From Anaerolineae bacterium (GTDB lineage Bacteria > Chloroflexota > Anaerolineae > Aggregatilineales > Phototrophicaceae): 64,000 nucleotides of DNA. Positions 9,171-17,080 of this stretch are shown here, in pieces. Under the pieces are notes generated by a model. That model saw nothing but the letters and a program-made list of their open reading frames with translations, was not told where the DNA came from and did not search any database. The number at the start of each line of letters is the position of its first letter. The stretch's first letter is position 1. A program made the translations under genes and the position numbers. The stretch is taken from NCBI GenBank assembly GCA_022843385.1, contig JALHNT010000031.1, forward strand, positions 28,890 to 92,889. The letters run 5' to 3'.

Positions 9171-9308
9171 TTGAACTCAGATGATCTTTTGGTCAACAGC
9201 CATAAAGGTTATTTGGATTTTGTTTCTTTCCTCTATAAGCACACATTTGTAAATGTTCTTTGTTCTCATAAACGCTATCCCCTCTTCGTTAATGAAGAGG
9301 GGATATGA
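9171..9308 (+). CDS. Possible small ORF with TTG start, 45 residues
   Basis: A TTG at 9171 is preceded by GGAGGG at a spacing of 6 and lies 19 bases after the previous stop. The product would be 45 residues, aromatic-rich, with no known domain. Its 3' end coincides with the perfect hairpin at 9276-9305, so the end of the ORF is also a structured element. It may be an out-of-phase remnant rather than a gene. Confidence 0.3.
   Translation: MNSDDLLVNSHKGYLDFVSFLYKHTFVNVLCSHKRYPLFVNEEGI
9276..9305. repeat. Perfect 12-bp inverted repeat
   Basis: Arms TATCCCCTCTTC and GAAGAGGGGATA flank a 6-base loop GTTAAT. The stem is very stable but has no T-run on either side, so it is not a classic terminator. 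It closes the small-ORF cluster and may end transcription from both sides or mark a boundary of inserted DNA. Confidence 0.75.
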
Positions 9309-9771
9309 CCTTACCTCGATTCAACGGAAGGTGAGAATGTCAAAATGGGGCAAGCTGCTACATTGCATTAGGCGAGATATACTGGGTTTGAACGTCACTA
9401 CCTGGGATCGCGCCAACCTTATGCTGTCGAGGGCTGGAGCGAGTCACAAGTACGACAGCGCAGGTCGCCGAGTGCAGCAGCCCATCGGCACGACCGTAAC
9501 CCCATCTGCCCGAATCGCGCTCCCTCAACCCCGATTTTTCCCAACCCTTTTCTAACCCCACGGCGACAACCTTAACCCTCGCCCTCCCGCAAAATGGTTA
9601 GCACTGACTCGCCTTAAGTCGTACCAAAAAGTTTACCAAAAGTTCACCCGTAAGCGGTGAAATGGGCTTATGCTTCTCGTAGGGGTCGTTCGCAAACCAC
9701 CCGCGCAATCCGTTCGTCCCGCTGGTTCTGAATCAGGGTTGAGGGAAATGTTCACAAAATGCACTTTTGAC

Positions 9772-9798
9772 TTTGACGAATTTGACGAATTTGACGAA
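9772..9798. repeat. 9-bp tandem repeat TTTGACGAA, three copies
   Basis: Three exact adjacent copies of TTTGACGAA, followed by TTTT. A related 9-mer array sits about 200 bases downstream. Confidence 0.9.
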
Positions 9799-9822
9799 TT
9801 TTATGCAGTTTTGCTCTGTTTT

Positions 9823-9853
9823 CACTCTGTGTTCTCTGTATCCTCTGTGTTGG
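9823..9853. repeat. CTCTGTGT-type imperfect repeat
   Basis: Imperfect repeats of TCTCTGTG and CCTCTGTG, followed by a TCTTTGTG repeat to about 9878. The pattern resembles low-complexity intergenic strings I recall from many bacterial genomes; the resemblance is from memory only. Confidence 0.55.
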
Positions 9854-9881
9854 TTTTTATGTCTTTGTGTCTTTGTCTGTC

Positions 9882-9900
9882 CGACGACGACGACGACGAC
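9882..9900. repeat. CGA trinucleotide repeat, six units
   Basis: Six consecutive CGA units ending in C. It is prone to slippage, and no coding frame uses it credibly. Confidence 0.9.
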
Positions 9901-9995
9901 ACAAAACGCAGTTGCATAAGACGGGTCGAATGCAGTTGCAACACTTGAGGGAAAACAGTTGCACAAGATTCGCGAATTGAAATATGGAGTGATGC

Positions 9996-10018
9996 GAATC
10001 TGACGAATCTGACGAATC
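9996..10018. repeat. 9-bp tandem repeat GAATCTGAC, 2.5 copies
   Basis: Two full copies and one half copy of GAATCTGAC. It shares TGACGAAT with the 9772 array, so the two arrays are probably related. Confidence 0.85.
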
Positions 10019-10114
10019 GTGTGAATCAACGCTGGGATTACTGGCCTGCCCTCGGCTTAGAACCGCTGGCTACCCGGCACCATATGAATGCCGAGCAACC
10101 AGCCCGCGCCTGAA

Positions 10115-11509
10115 CTACGACGCGCCGACAGTCGTCCATTCGCCGCTGCTCAGGTGGGCGTCACGCCGGGTGCGTCGCGTCACCCAGGTGTGCCAGAACA
10201 CCCGCGCCGCCATCGTCGGGCGCAGCATCGACTTACCCGAACGCAGCATCGTCATGGCCTCGAAGAAGTCTTTGGTGATGGCCGCGCTGTAAGGCATAGC
10301 CCGCGCCACCTGATCGAAATAGGCGTGACCGATGCGGTTGACCAGCCCGGGTTTCTGGCCTTCGACGCCGGGGAAACGCATATCCTCGCCCGTCGCCATC
10401 ATCCAGGCATCTTCCAGAATGGCTGCGCTGCGCTTCTGGAAGCGTCCGGCGAAACCGCGCAACTGACGCAGATCGCGCCCGTTGAGCATCTGCCCCAGCG
10501 CTTCGGCTTCCAGCGCCGCTTTGGTCATCCCCTGTCCATAGACCGGGTTGAGCGCGGCTGCTGCATCGCCCATGACGATGAAGTTCTCTGGGCGGTGCGC
10601 CACTCGTTCATAATGCCGGCGGCGGTTTTCCAGCCGGCGGTATCCGGTGATGGGCGAGACCGGTTTCAGATCCTTGATGATGTCATAGATCGCCGGGTTC
10701 GCCAGCGTCCGGGCATATTCCAGGAACCCGGCTTCATCGGTGGGTGGGTAATCCTCCGCGCCGCCTATCAGGGTGACAACCACCTGGTTGCCTTCCACCG
10801 GCATCAGCCCACCGCCACGCATCAGGCCCTCGCTGGGCCGCGCCTGGATGGCGATGACATGGTTGGGCATATCCGCCGGACGCTCATACCAGCGGGTGGC
10901 ATAACCACAATGGGCGTTGATGACGGTCTCAGCCGGCGCGGGAAACCCAATCGCGGTCAGCCACTCCGGCGCTTTCGAGTTACGCCCGCTGGCATCCACC
11001 ACCAGCTCGGCGTACAGGTTGTGATGACCGTGATCGACCCGCGACTCGGTGCGGACGCCGATGATTGATTGACCATCGTCACTGGGGATCAGCCCCAGCA
11101 TATCGGTCTCGGTGACGAAGTGGATGTTGGCGATCTGGCCCACGCGCTGGCGCACCAGCCATTCCAGCTCGGCGCGCCCCAGGATGTGGCTGCGGTAGCC
11201 GCTGTCGAAGTGTGGCGTCCAGCCGCCAGTGGTATAGAAGCTGTTGTCCAGTCCCCAACGGGCCAGCAGCGCCCCCGCCCCTTCCAGGTCGCGCTCGAAG
11301 CCGGGGAACAGCCGGTTCAAGACCTGCTCGCCACGAATGAGCAGGGTATGCAGGTGACGCGCCTGGGGTGCACCGGCGCGGTAGTCGCCCTTATGCGGCA
11401 GGCGATCCCGTTCGATGATGGTGACATCATCAGCAAAATCGCTCAGTACACGCGCCGCCAGCAGTCCGGCGATGCTGCCGCCAATGACGATGGCGTGGGT
11501 GGGTTTCAT
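10115..11509 (-). CDS. FAD-dependent monooxygenase/oxidoreductase
   Basis: 464 residues. The dinucleotide-binding loop IGGSIAGLLAARVL starts at about residue 8, the acidic end of the first beta-alpha-beta unit is IIERD, and the second FAD motif MGDAAAALNPVYGQGM lies in the C-terminal half, as in aromatic-ring hydroxylases and geranylgeranyl-reductase-like flavoproteins. Arg/His-rich PQARHLHTLL near residue 50 fits this family. The substrate is unknown, perhaps a lipid, quinone or xenobiotic. The ATG at 11509 has CGGAGGAGC upstream. It is divergent from padR and its promoter overlaps a repeated palindromic motif, so repression by that PadR is likely. Confidence 0.88.
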   Translation of the reverse strand: MKPTHAIVIGGSIAGLLAARVLSDFADDVTIIERDRLPHKGDYRAGAPQARHLHTLLIRGEQVLNRLFPGFERDLEGAGALLARWGLDNSFYTTGGWTPHFDSGYRSHILGRAELEWLVRQRVGQIANIHFVTETDMLGLIPSDDGQSIIGVRTESRVDHGHHNLYAELVVDASGRNSKAPEWLTAIGFPAPAETVINAHCGYATRWYERPADMPNHVIAIQARPSEGLMRGGGLMPVEGNQVVVTLIGGAEDYPPTDEAGFLEYARTLANPAIYDIIKDLKPVSPITGYRRLENRRRHYERVAHRPENFIVMGDAAAALNPVYGQGMTKAALEAEALGQMLNGRDLRQLRGFAGRFQKRSAAILEDAWMMATGEDMRFPGVEGQKPGLVNRIGHAYFDQVARAMPYSAAITKDFFEAMTMLRSGKSMLRPTMAARVFWHTWVTRRTRRDAHLSSGEWTTVGAS

Positions 11510-11552
11510 GTTAATTGCTCCTCCGTGAAGCGCCGATGCGAGATCGGATCCG

Positions 11553-11602
11553 TTACGCTTCGTGTTATTACGTTTCGTAACTCAAGATATTACGTTTCGG
11601 AA
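11553..11602. promoter_or_regulatory. Three-site operator array at the monooxygenase promoter
   Basis: Three copies of one 13-base motif: TTACGCTTCGTGT (11553-11565), TTACGTTTCGTAA (11568-11580, a perfect palindrome around TTT) and TTACGTTTCGGAA (11590-11602). The third fills the -35/-10 spacer of the minus-strand promoter and the second covers its predicted start point, which is the layout of a repressor. A fourth copy lies in front of padR. The binding protein is inferred to be that PadR. Confidence 0.65.
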
Positions 11603-11612
11603 TATCCGTCAA
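11584..11612 (-). promoter_or_regulatory. Sigma-70-type promoter of the monooxygenase
   Basis: Read on the minus strand: -35 TTGACG (11612-11607), a 17-bp spacer and -10 TATCTT (11589-11584). The predicted start is near 11577, about 70 bases before the ATG. Confidence 0.6.
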
Positions 11613-11736
11613 CTGGTACTAAAGTCCTGTATACGAGTACCTGTTGGCTCAATCCGCCGAAAGTCGGATCAGCACATTGGGCGTTAGAATGACAGATAAC
11701 CGTCGTTCCTGTGCCGCTTTCTTCCGCGCGACACGA

Positions 11737-11765
11737 TTGCATTATACGTCCCAATCTGCCATAAT
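11737..11765 (+). promoter_or_regulatory. Sigma-70-type promoter of padR
   Basis: -35 TTGCAT (11737-11742), a 17-bp spacer and -10 CATAAT (11760-11765). The predicted start is near 11772, just upstream of the fourth operator copy. Confidence 0.6.
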
Positions 11766-11783
11766 GGTTTCACAGTCGTAATA

Positions 11784-11796
11784 TATCGAAGCGTTA
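11784..11796. promoter_or_regulatory. Fourth operator copy, in front of padR
   Basis: TATCGAAGCGTTA is the inverted form of the motif found three times upstream of the monooxygenase (complement TAACGCTTCGATA). Its place just after the padR start point suits negative autoregulation. Confidence 0.55.
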
Positions 11797-11812
11797 TGAT
11801 AAAGGGATGGCG

Positions 11813-12427
11813 ATGTCCGGCAAACAAACGCGCGAACTGACGACGCTGGAATATGTCGTGCTGGGTCTCATCAGCCTGCAACCGCAATCCGGCTACAGCA
11901 TCATCAACTTCTTCTCGCCGCGCGCCCTGTATACCTGGAATGTCAGCCCCGGCACCATCTACCCTATCCTCAAGCGGCTGGAACAACAGGGCATCATCGA
12001 CGGTCAGCTTGAGATGGAACATGAAACCCGTCAGCGCAAAACTTACACCCTCTCGACCAGTGGCGAGGCGCTGCTGAACGAGTGGCTGCGGCAGCCGCCG
12101 GAAATCCATCCGTATTACGAGCAGCGCGAGATCGCCATGTGGCGTTTCATGTTCATGGAAGACCGGCTGCCCAAAGCCGATGTTGTGGCCTGGCTGGATG
12201 CCTGTCTGGATCGGCTGCGGATTTTTGATGCCGGGCAGCGCTTCTGGCGCGATGGCGCGGTGGCGCAGATGAACCAGATGGAGAACCCGTCGATCCACCG
12301 CCAGCTCATCATGGAGGGGTCGCTGATGGAGATCAACACCTATCGCACCTGGCTGGAGATGGCGCGTTCGCGGTTGACGGCGCTGGCGATCCAGACCGGC
12401 GAGTTTCGGGCGGCGGATAAATCATGA
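11813..12427 (+). CDS. PadR-family transcriptional regulator
   Basis: 204 residues from ATG 11813, preferred to ATG 11807 because AAAGGG at 11801-11806 then has a spacing of 6. The N-terminal winged helix shows LEYVVLGLISLQPQSGYSI and SPGTIYPILKRLEQQGII, which is diagnostic of PadR. The C-terminal half is helical and probably forms the dimer interface and effector pocket. Its stop overlaps the next ATG by 4 bases, so it is translated together with the ABC ATPase. It probably represses the divergent monooxygenase and itself through the TTACG-TTT-CGTAA sites. Confidence 0.92.
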   Translation: MSGKQTRELTTLEYVVLGLISLQPQSGYSIINFFSPRALYTWNVSPGTIYPILKRLEQQGIIDGQLEMEHETRQRKTYTLSTSGEALLNEWLRQPPEIHPYYEQREIAMWRFMFMEDRLPKADVVAWLDACLDRLRIFDAGQRFWRDGAVAQMNQMENPSIHRQLIMEGSLMEINTYRTWLEMARSRLTALAIQTGEFRAADKS

Positions 12428-13503
12428 CCAGCATCACTCTGGAACACGTCAGCAAAGCATTTGAAGCGCCGTTCGGCTCGGATAAGCCGATCCCGGCGGT
12501 GCAGAATGTCTCGCTCAAGGTCACGTCGGGTGATATTCTCGGCATCCTGGGGCCATCCGGCTGTGGCAAATCGACGCTGCTGCGCCTGATCGCCGGGCTG
12601 CACGCGCCGGATAGCGGACGGGTGCTGTACGATGACGTTGATTTGAAGGATGTGCCGCTGCGCGAACGCGGCGTCGGCATGGTGTTTCAGGAAGGCGCAC
12701 TCATCCCCCACTGGGAGTCGCGCAAGAGCGTCGGCTTTTTCCTCAGCCTGCGCAAACGCGATGTCGAAATCCCGGAGAAGCTCAAGCGCATCTCGAAGAT
12801 CACCGGCATCGGACTCAATCAACTGCTGGAGCGCAAACCGCGTCAGCTTTCCGGCGGCGAACAGCAGCGGGTGAGCATCGCCCGCGCCCTGGCACGCGAC
12901 CTGAAAATCCTGCTCTTCGACGAACCGTTCTCCAACCTCGACGCCAAGTATCGTCACGAAGCGCGGGTCGAGCTGAAGCGGTTGCTGAACGAATTCCCGG
13001 TCACCTCGGTCTATGTCACCCACGATCAGGTCGAGGCCGTTGCCCTGTCGCACCGCATCGCCATCATGCGCGAGGGTCAGATCGAACAGGTCGGCACCTA
13101 TCACCAGCTCTATACCAGCCCGCATAATCTGTTTGTGGCGACCTTCCTCGGTCAGCAGCCGATCAACCTGTTCCAGGGTTTCGTCATCGATGCCCATTGG
13201 CGCGGGGTGAACTTCGCCGGCTTCCCTATGCGGCGCGATCTGGAGGAAGGCAGCAAGGTCACCCTGGGGATTCGGCCTGAGCATGTCCGTCTGGATGAAG
13301 GCGGGGTGGAGTGCAAGGTCGATGAGGTCGTGCCATATCTGGCCGAGCGCTACCAGCATGTGACGGTTCACGCTCCCGGCGAACGCTTCACGCTGCATGT
13401 GCCGCTCGATCATCCGGTGAAGCGCGGCGATACCCTGCGCTGTTCCCTCGACCCGGATGAAATCCTGCTGTTCGATGCCAGCGCTGGCACCCGCATCGGA
13501 TGA
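12424..13503 (+). CDS. ABC transporter ATP-binding protein, MalK/UgpC type
   Basis: 359 residues. Walker A GPSGCGKST at 43-51, Q-loop in VFQEG, signature LSGGEQQR from 142, Walker B ILLFDEP ending near 168 and the switch His in VTHDQ are all present, so it should hydrolyse ATP. The C-terminal 120 residues look like the TOBE/OB regulatory domain of sugar-type (CUT1) ATPases. It forms an operon with padR by a 4-base overlap. No permease is adjacent. The CUT1 binding protein and permeases 1.2 kb further on lack an ATPase of their own, so this may serve them. Confidence 0.92.
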   Translation: MTSITLEHVSKAFEAPFGSDKPIPAVQNVSLKVTSGDILGILGPSGCGKSTLLRLIAGLHAPDSGRVLYDDVDLKDVPLRERGVGMVFQEGALIPHWESRKSVGFFLSLRKRDVEIPEKLKRISKITGIGLNQLLERKPRQLSGGEQQRVSIARALARDLKILLFDEPFSNLDAKYRHEARVELKRLLNEFPVTSVYVTHDQVEAVALSHRIAIMREGQIEQVGTYHQLYTSPHNLFVATFLGQQPINLFQGFVIDAHWRGVNFAGFPMRRDLEEGSKVTLGIRPEHVRLDEGGVECKVDEVVPYLAERYQHVTVHAPGERFTLHVPLDHPVKRGDTLRCSLDPDEILLFDASAGTRIG

Positions 13504-13549
13504 ATGCCGCGTATAATGAGTGCGATGGATGAGATTGAGGATGGTCAGC

Positions 13550-14074
13550 ATGTCCCATGTGTTCATCAGTTACGCCAGCACGGATGATGCCATTGCCCGG
13601 CGCATCGATATGGCGTTGGAGGACGCTGGCATCACCGCTTGGATGGATACCGATATTGAGTTAGATGATAACTGGAATGAAGCGATTGATGCTGCGCTGC
13701 GTGAAGCATCCAGCCTGGTCGTTTTGTTGTCGCCAGCATCGCTTAACTCATCACAGGTCACGGCTGAATACTGGAGCATGTTCACCCAGAACCGGCGCGT
13801 CTATCTGATGATGGTCGAGCCAGTTGACCGCGAAGCGCTGCCGACGCGGTTGGCGCGCCTGACGTGTATTGATGCCAGCCAGGATTTTGAGCAGGGAATG
13901 CAGACCTTAATCGAAGCGATTGATTCGGCTCAACCGCCGTCTGCGTCGCAGTCTTCTCAGGTACGGCTGCGCTTCAGCATTGATCGCCACCAACTGGCAC
14001 AGGTGACGGAAAAACTGGCCGAAGCCGGTGTGTATGCCTTTGAAGTAGACCCTGCTGACAGCCCGGATCAATAG
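13550..14074 (+). CDS. Small TIR-domain protein
   Basis: 174 residues from ATG 13550, where GAGG lies 9 bases upstream; in-frame starts further upstream add residues with no domain. Residues 1-125 form a TIR domain: HVFISYAS at the start, AGITAWMD, then LLSPASLNSSQVTAEYW. Glu73 lies where the NAD-cleaving glutamate of bacterial TIR enzymes is expected. A Ser/Gln linker leads to about 45 residues with no known fold. A TATAAT at 13512-13517 may be a -10. It could be an NADase or just a scaffold; no defence partner gene is adjacent. Confidence 0.85.
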   Translation: MSHVFISYASTDDAIARRIDMALEDAGITAWMDTDIELDDNWNEAIDAALREASSLVVLLSPASLNSSQVTAEYWSMFTQNRRVYLMMVEPVDREALPTRLARLTCIDASQDFEQGMQTLIEAIDSAQPPSASQSSQVRLRFSIDRHQLAQVTEKLAEAGVYAFEVDPADSPDQ

Positions 14075-14139
14075 GACAACACAGATGGGCCAGCTCATGA
14101 CAACTTCCCGTCCATTGTTTCCCGTAGGGACTAGCAACC

Positions 14140-14502
14140 ATGCTGCGCTGTGGCATTGACATGATCGAAAACCGGCGGATCGAGGAGGGCATCGCCCGGC
14201 TGGGCGAACGCTTCCTCAAGCGCTTCTTCACCGAGGGCGAACGGGCTGATACCGGCGAAAAACCGCACCGGCTGGCGGCGCGGCTGGCAGGCAAGGAAGC
14301 TGTCGGCAAGGCGCTTGGCACCGGCATCGGCGACGTCAGTTGGGTTGAGATCGAAATTCGTTGTGATGAACGAGGGCGTCCGGTGCTGCACCTGCATGGC
14401 GCGGCGGCGAAGCTGGCGGCTGAGATGGGGCTGACCCAGTGGGACATCAGCCTGACACACACCGATGACTACGCGGCGGCGATGGTGGTCGCCAGCAGTT
14501 AA
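14140..14502 (+). CDS. acpS: Holo-[acyl-carrier-protein] synthase
   Basis: 120 residues, the usual length. It transfers the 4'-phosphopantetheine arm of CoA to a serine of acyl carrier protein, in the cytoplasm, activating it for fatty-acid synthesis. The N-terminal motif CGIDMIENRRIEE has the metal-binding Asp7, and RLAGKEAVGKALG carries the second conserved Glu/Lys pair. The C-terminal WDISLTHTDDYAAA is also typical. It is probably transcribed with or just after the TIR gene. The Shine-Dalgarno is weak (AGGG about 11 bases before the ATG). Confidence 0.93.
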   Translation: MLRCGIDMIENRRIEEGIARLGERFLKRFFTEGERADTGEKPHRLAARLAGKEAVGKALGTGIGDVSWVEIEIRCDERGRPVLHLHGAAAKLAAEMGLTQWDISLTHTDDYAAAMVVASS

Positions 14503-14736
14503 AGATCTGCTCAGAATTTAGCCACAGGCATGAGTATCCGCTAAAGATGAGTGGAAATGGACAGCCAGGTTGTGATAAGTTGATGACGCAGCGGTTGATA
14601 TTCTGTGCATTCTGATGATTGCCAGCCACCCGGTGCGGAAGGTACAAATGAACCTGCCCCAGCCGATGGAGAAAATGACCACTGCATTTGCTCCGCCTTT
14701 CGGTTTTCCAATCTGAACCAATCTAAGGGAGTCAAT

Positions 14737-16026
14737 ATGTCAAAAGCCTTGCGTTTAGTTGTATTCCTGGCGTTGTTCTCGGCGCTGGCCTTGAGCCTCA
14801 GCACCACCTTCGCCCAGGACAGCCTGACCATTTGGACCAAATACAACTCCGCCAGCCCACAGAATGTGCAGGATGAGTGGATGGCCGCGCTGATCGCCGA
14901 GTATCAGGCTGACCAGGGCGTCGCCATCAACAACGTTACCCGCCCCTTCGATACCATCAATGTTGATCTGAACCTGGCGCTCCTGGCCGGCGGTGATGTA
15001 CCGGATCTGTCGTATGTCGATGCCAACCAGCTCAGCCCCTTCGCCATCAATGGCACGCTGATGGATCTGACCGAGTTCGTCAACAGCGCCCCCTGGAAGG
15101 ATGATCTCAGCCCATCGGCCCTGGCGGCCTGCACCGCGCCCGATGGACAAATTCTCTGCATTCCGACCGTCACTCAGGGTACGCTGATGTACTACTGGAC
15201 AGCGGCCTTCCCGGAGGGTTTCGACGGCAGCCTGCAAGGACTGGCGGCCAACACCAGCACCGAATACTGGTTCACCGCCAAGAACTCCGAACTCTTTGGT
15301 TTCGATGTGTTCATTTACCCGCTGCTGAGCAGCTTTGGCGTCACCTTCGCCAATGAAGATGGCACCGCTAACTGGGCCACGCCGGAAGCCGTTGCCGCTA
15401 TCGAGGCGATTCGCCAGCTTCATGCCGATAACCGCCTGCCGGAGACTTCGCTCGGCACCGGCTTTGATTTCGAGAATGCCTTCAAGGATGGCACGGCGGG
15501 TGCTTTCGTGGCCGGCTCATGGTCGTATGTCTTCCTGAACCCGATTACGTCGCCCGATGGCACCGAGTTCCCGGCTGATTCGACAGCAGTCGCTACGGCG
15601 CTGGAAGCTGGTGCGCTGGCCTTTGCCCCGCCGCTGCACAATGAAGGCGGCACACCGCGCAGCTATATTAACGTTAATGGCTGGGCTATCCCGCTGGATT
15701 CACCCAATGCGGATGCGGCGATGGCCTTCATCAACTGGCACATGACCACCGCCCGCAATGTGACCTATGCTGCTTCTTATGGTGGTCTGCCCACGCTGAA
15801 CTCGGGTCTGGAAGCAGAGGAGTTCAAGACGCCCTACTGGGAAGGTGTCTCGGCCATCCTGAATGAATACGGCGCAGCCACCCCACCCTTCTTCGATTAC
15901 AACTCGGCGGCGCGCAAGTTCGCTGATGTGGTGGTTGATCTGATCCAGAACCCGGATAAGGATATTCTGGAAGCACTCACGGCGGCCCAGGAAGAATACA
16001 ACGCCGAGGTCGCAGCGGCGCGTTAA
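14737..16026 (+). CDS. CUT1-type sugar ABC transporter, substrate-binding protein
   Basis: 429 residues from ATG 14737, with AAGGGAG six bases upstream. The signal peptide is basic then hydrophobic, with probable cleavage after STTFA. The mature part starts with SLTIWTKYNS and contains PDLSYVDANQL and a late INWHMTTARNVTYAASYGGLPTLNS-like block, split here as typical of family-1 solute-binding proteins. It captures a sugar outside the membrane for the two permeases that follow. An intercistronic hairpin at 16083-16107 could keep its expression above that of the permeases. The sugar cannot be told from sequence. Confidence 0.9.
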   Translation: MSKALRLVVFLALFSALALSLSTTFAQDSLTIWTKYNSASPQNVQDEWMAALIAEYQADQGVAINNVTRPFDTINVDLNLALLAGGDVPDLSYVDANQLSPFAINGTLMDLTEFVNSAPWKDDLSPSALAACTAPDGQILCIPTVTQGTLMYYWTAAFPEGFDGSLQGLAANTSTEYWFTAKNSELFGFDVFIYPLLSSFGVTFANEDGTANWATPEAVAAIEAIRQLHADNRLPETSLGTGFDFENAFKDGTAGAFVAGSWSYVFLNPITSPDGTEFPADSTAVATALEAGALAFAPPLHNEGGTPRSYINVNGWAIPLDSPNADAAMAFINWHMTTARNVTYAASYGGLPTLNSGLEAEEFKTPYWEGVSAILNEYGAATPPFFDYNSAARKFADVVVDLIQNPDKDILEALTAAQEEYNAEVAAAR

Positions 16027-16082
16027 CCATTCATTCTCCACAGGGGTGATGCCCCATCACCTCATTGCATGATGCGTGACAT

Positions 16083-16107
16083 AAGGGCGCGGCAGGTCTG
16101 CGCCCTT
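16083..16107 (+). terminator. Intercistronic hairpin after the binding protein
   Basis: Arms AAGGGCGC and GCGCCCTT make a perfect 8-bp stem with a 9-base loop, but no proper T-run follows. It probably works as a partial terminator or 3' stabiliser between the binding protein and its permeases. Confidence 0.55.
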
Positions 16108-16156
16108 GCGTTATAATCCCGTCATACAGACGGTCGGTCGTCAGGGAAATCCCACT

Positions 16157-17080
16157 ATGACAAGCACCCAAACCTTACTGGCAGCCCGCAACCGCCCCTG
16201 GGCCAGTCGCTTCAACCTGTTCTCAAGTCGTTTCATCCCGCTGTGGTTTCTACTGCCAGCCATGCTGGTGCTGCTGGTGTTACAGGTCTATCCAACCCTG
16301 TTCGCCTTCTACCTGAGTCTGACGCGACAGCGGCGCGGCGCGTTTGAATTCGTCGGACTGGTCAACTTCGAGCTGCTGATCGGCAACAGCACCTTCGACG
16401 AAAGTCTGATCCGCACCCTGATCTTTGCCGGTTGGTATCTGGTGCTGACGGTCGGGCTGGGTTTACTGATCGCGCTGCTCATCAACCGCCGCGTCAGGTT
16501 TTCAGGCTGGTATCTGGTGGTGATCTTCATCCCCTGGGTGCTGTCGGATGTGGTGGCCGGGACGATGTGGCGCTGGATGTTCCTGGAAGACTACGGCCTG
16601 CTGCAAGAATGGCTGCGCCCGATCCTCGGCGACTCGATCTATATCAGTCCATCCGGCGCGATGGGTATCGTCATCGTGGCTTCGGTCTGGCGGGCGGTGG
16701 CTTTCACCGTCGTCCTGTTCCTGGGCGCGTTGCAAACGGTGCCAAAAGAGGTCGAGGAAAGCGCAGCACTGGATGGCGCCAACCGGCTGCAAAACTTCCT
16801 CTACATCATTTTCCCCCTCATCCGTCAGACGTTTCTGGTGGCGGTGCTGCTGACCAGCATTCGCAGCATCAACAGCGTCGGCCTGATCCTGGCGACGACA
16901 CGCGGCGGGCCAGGCTTCTCGACCACTACCGCTTCGGTCTTTCTCTATCGGGTAGCCTGGGGCGATGCCAACTTCGCGCGTGGGGCAGCCGTCTCGGTGC
17001 TGCTGTTCATCGTCAACGTCATCATCACCATCGTTTACCTGCGCCTGATTACCGGGCGGAATGAGGAGAAAACCACATGA
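16157..17080 (+). CDS. CUT1-type ABC transporter permease 1 (MalF-like)
   Basis: 307 residues from ATG 16157; the longer reading begins with TTG inside the hairpin. About six membrane helices are visible, with the first at LWFLLPAMLVLLVLQVYPTLF split by its proline. The EAA loop VEESAALDGANRLQNFLYIIFPLI contacts the ATPase. It forms the pore with the next gene, whose ATG overlaps its stop by 4 bases. The ATPase is probably the product of 12424-13503 or one outside the window. Confidence 0.9.
   Translation: MTSTQTLLAARNRPWASRFNLFSSRFIPLWFLLPAMLVLLVLQVYPTLFAFYLSLTRQRRGAFEFVGLVNFELLIGNSTFDESLIRTLIFAGWYLVLTVGLGLLIALLINRRVRFSGWYLVVIFIPWVLSDVVAGTMWRWMFLEDYGLLQEWLRPILGDSIYISPSGAMGIVIVASVWRAVAFTVVLFLGALQTVPKEVEESAALDGANRLQNFLYIIFPLIRQTFLVAVLLTSIRSINSVGLILATTRGGPGFSTTTASVFLYRVAWGDANFARGAAVSVLLFIVNVIITIVYLRLITGRNEEKTT

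Larger units (their letters stand above)
9309..10114. other. Gene-free region with short tandem repeats
   Basis: About 800 bases with no convincing gene. ORFs here lack ribosome sites and translate into low-complexity or repeat-encoded peptides. The right half contains several independent simple repeats, listed separately, plus recurring CAGTTGCA-like octamers near 9910, 9931 and 9957. The left half holds GC-richer DNA of no recognisable function. Confidence 0.6.

Noticed and set aside
9253..9555. Open frame of 100 codons in the AT-rich island.
   Set aside because: No ribosome site, crosses the 12-bp hairpin, and lacks protein-like composition.
9772..9900. Short tandem repeats considered as a CRISPR array.
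   Set aside because: Units are 3 to 9 bases with no unique spacers and no cas genes in the window.
9670..9948. Open frame of 92 codons across the micro-repeats.
   Set aside because: Its peptide (FDEFDEFDEF and DDDDD) is encoded by the tandem repeats themselves; no start signal.
13550..14074. TIR gene considered as part of a Thoeris-like or other defence system.
   Set aside because: No neighbouring SIR2-like, STING-like or other defence gene; neighbours are transport and lipid genes.
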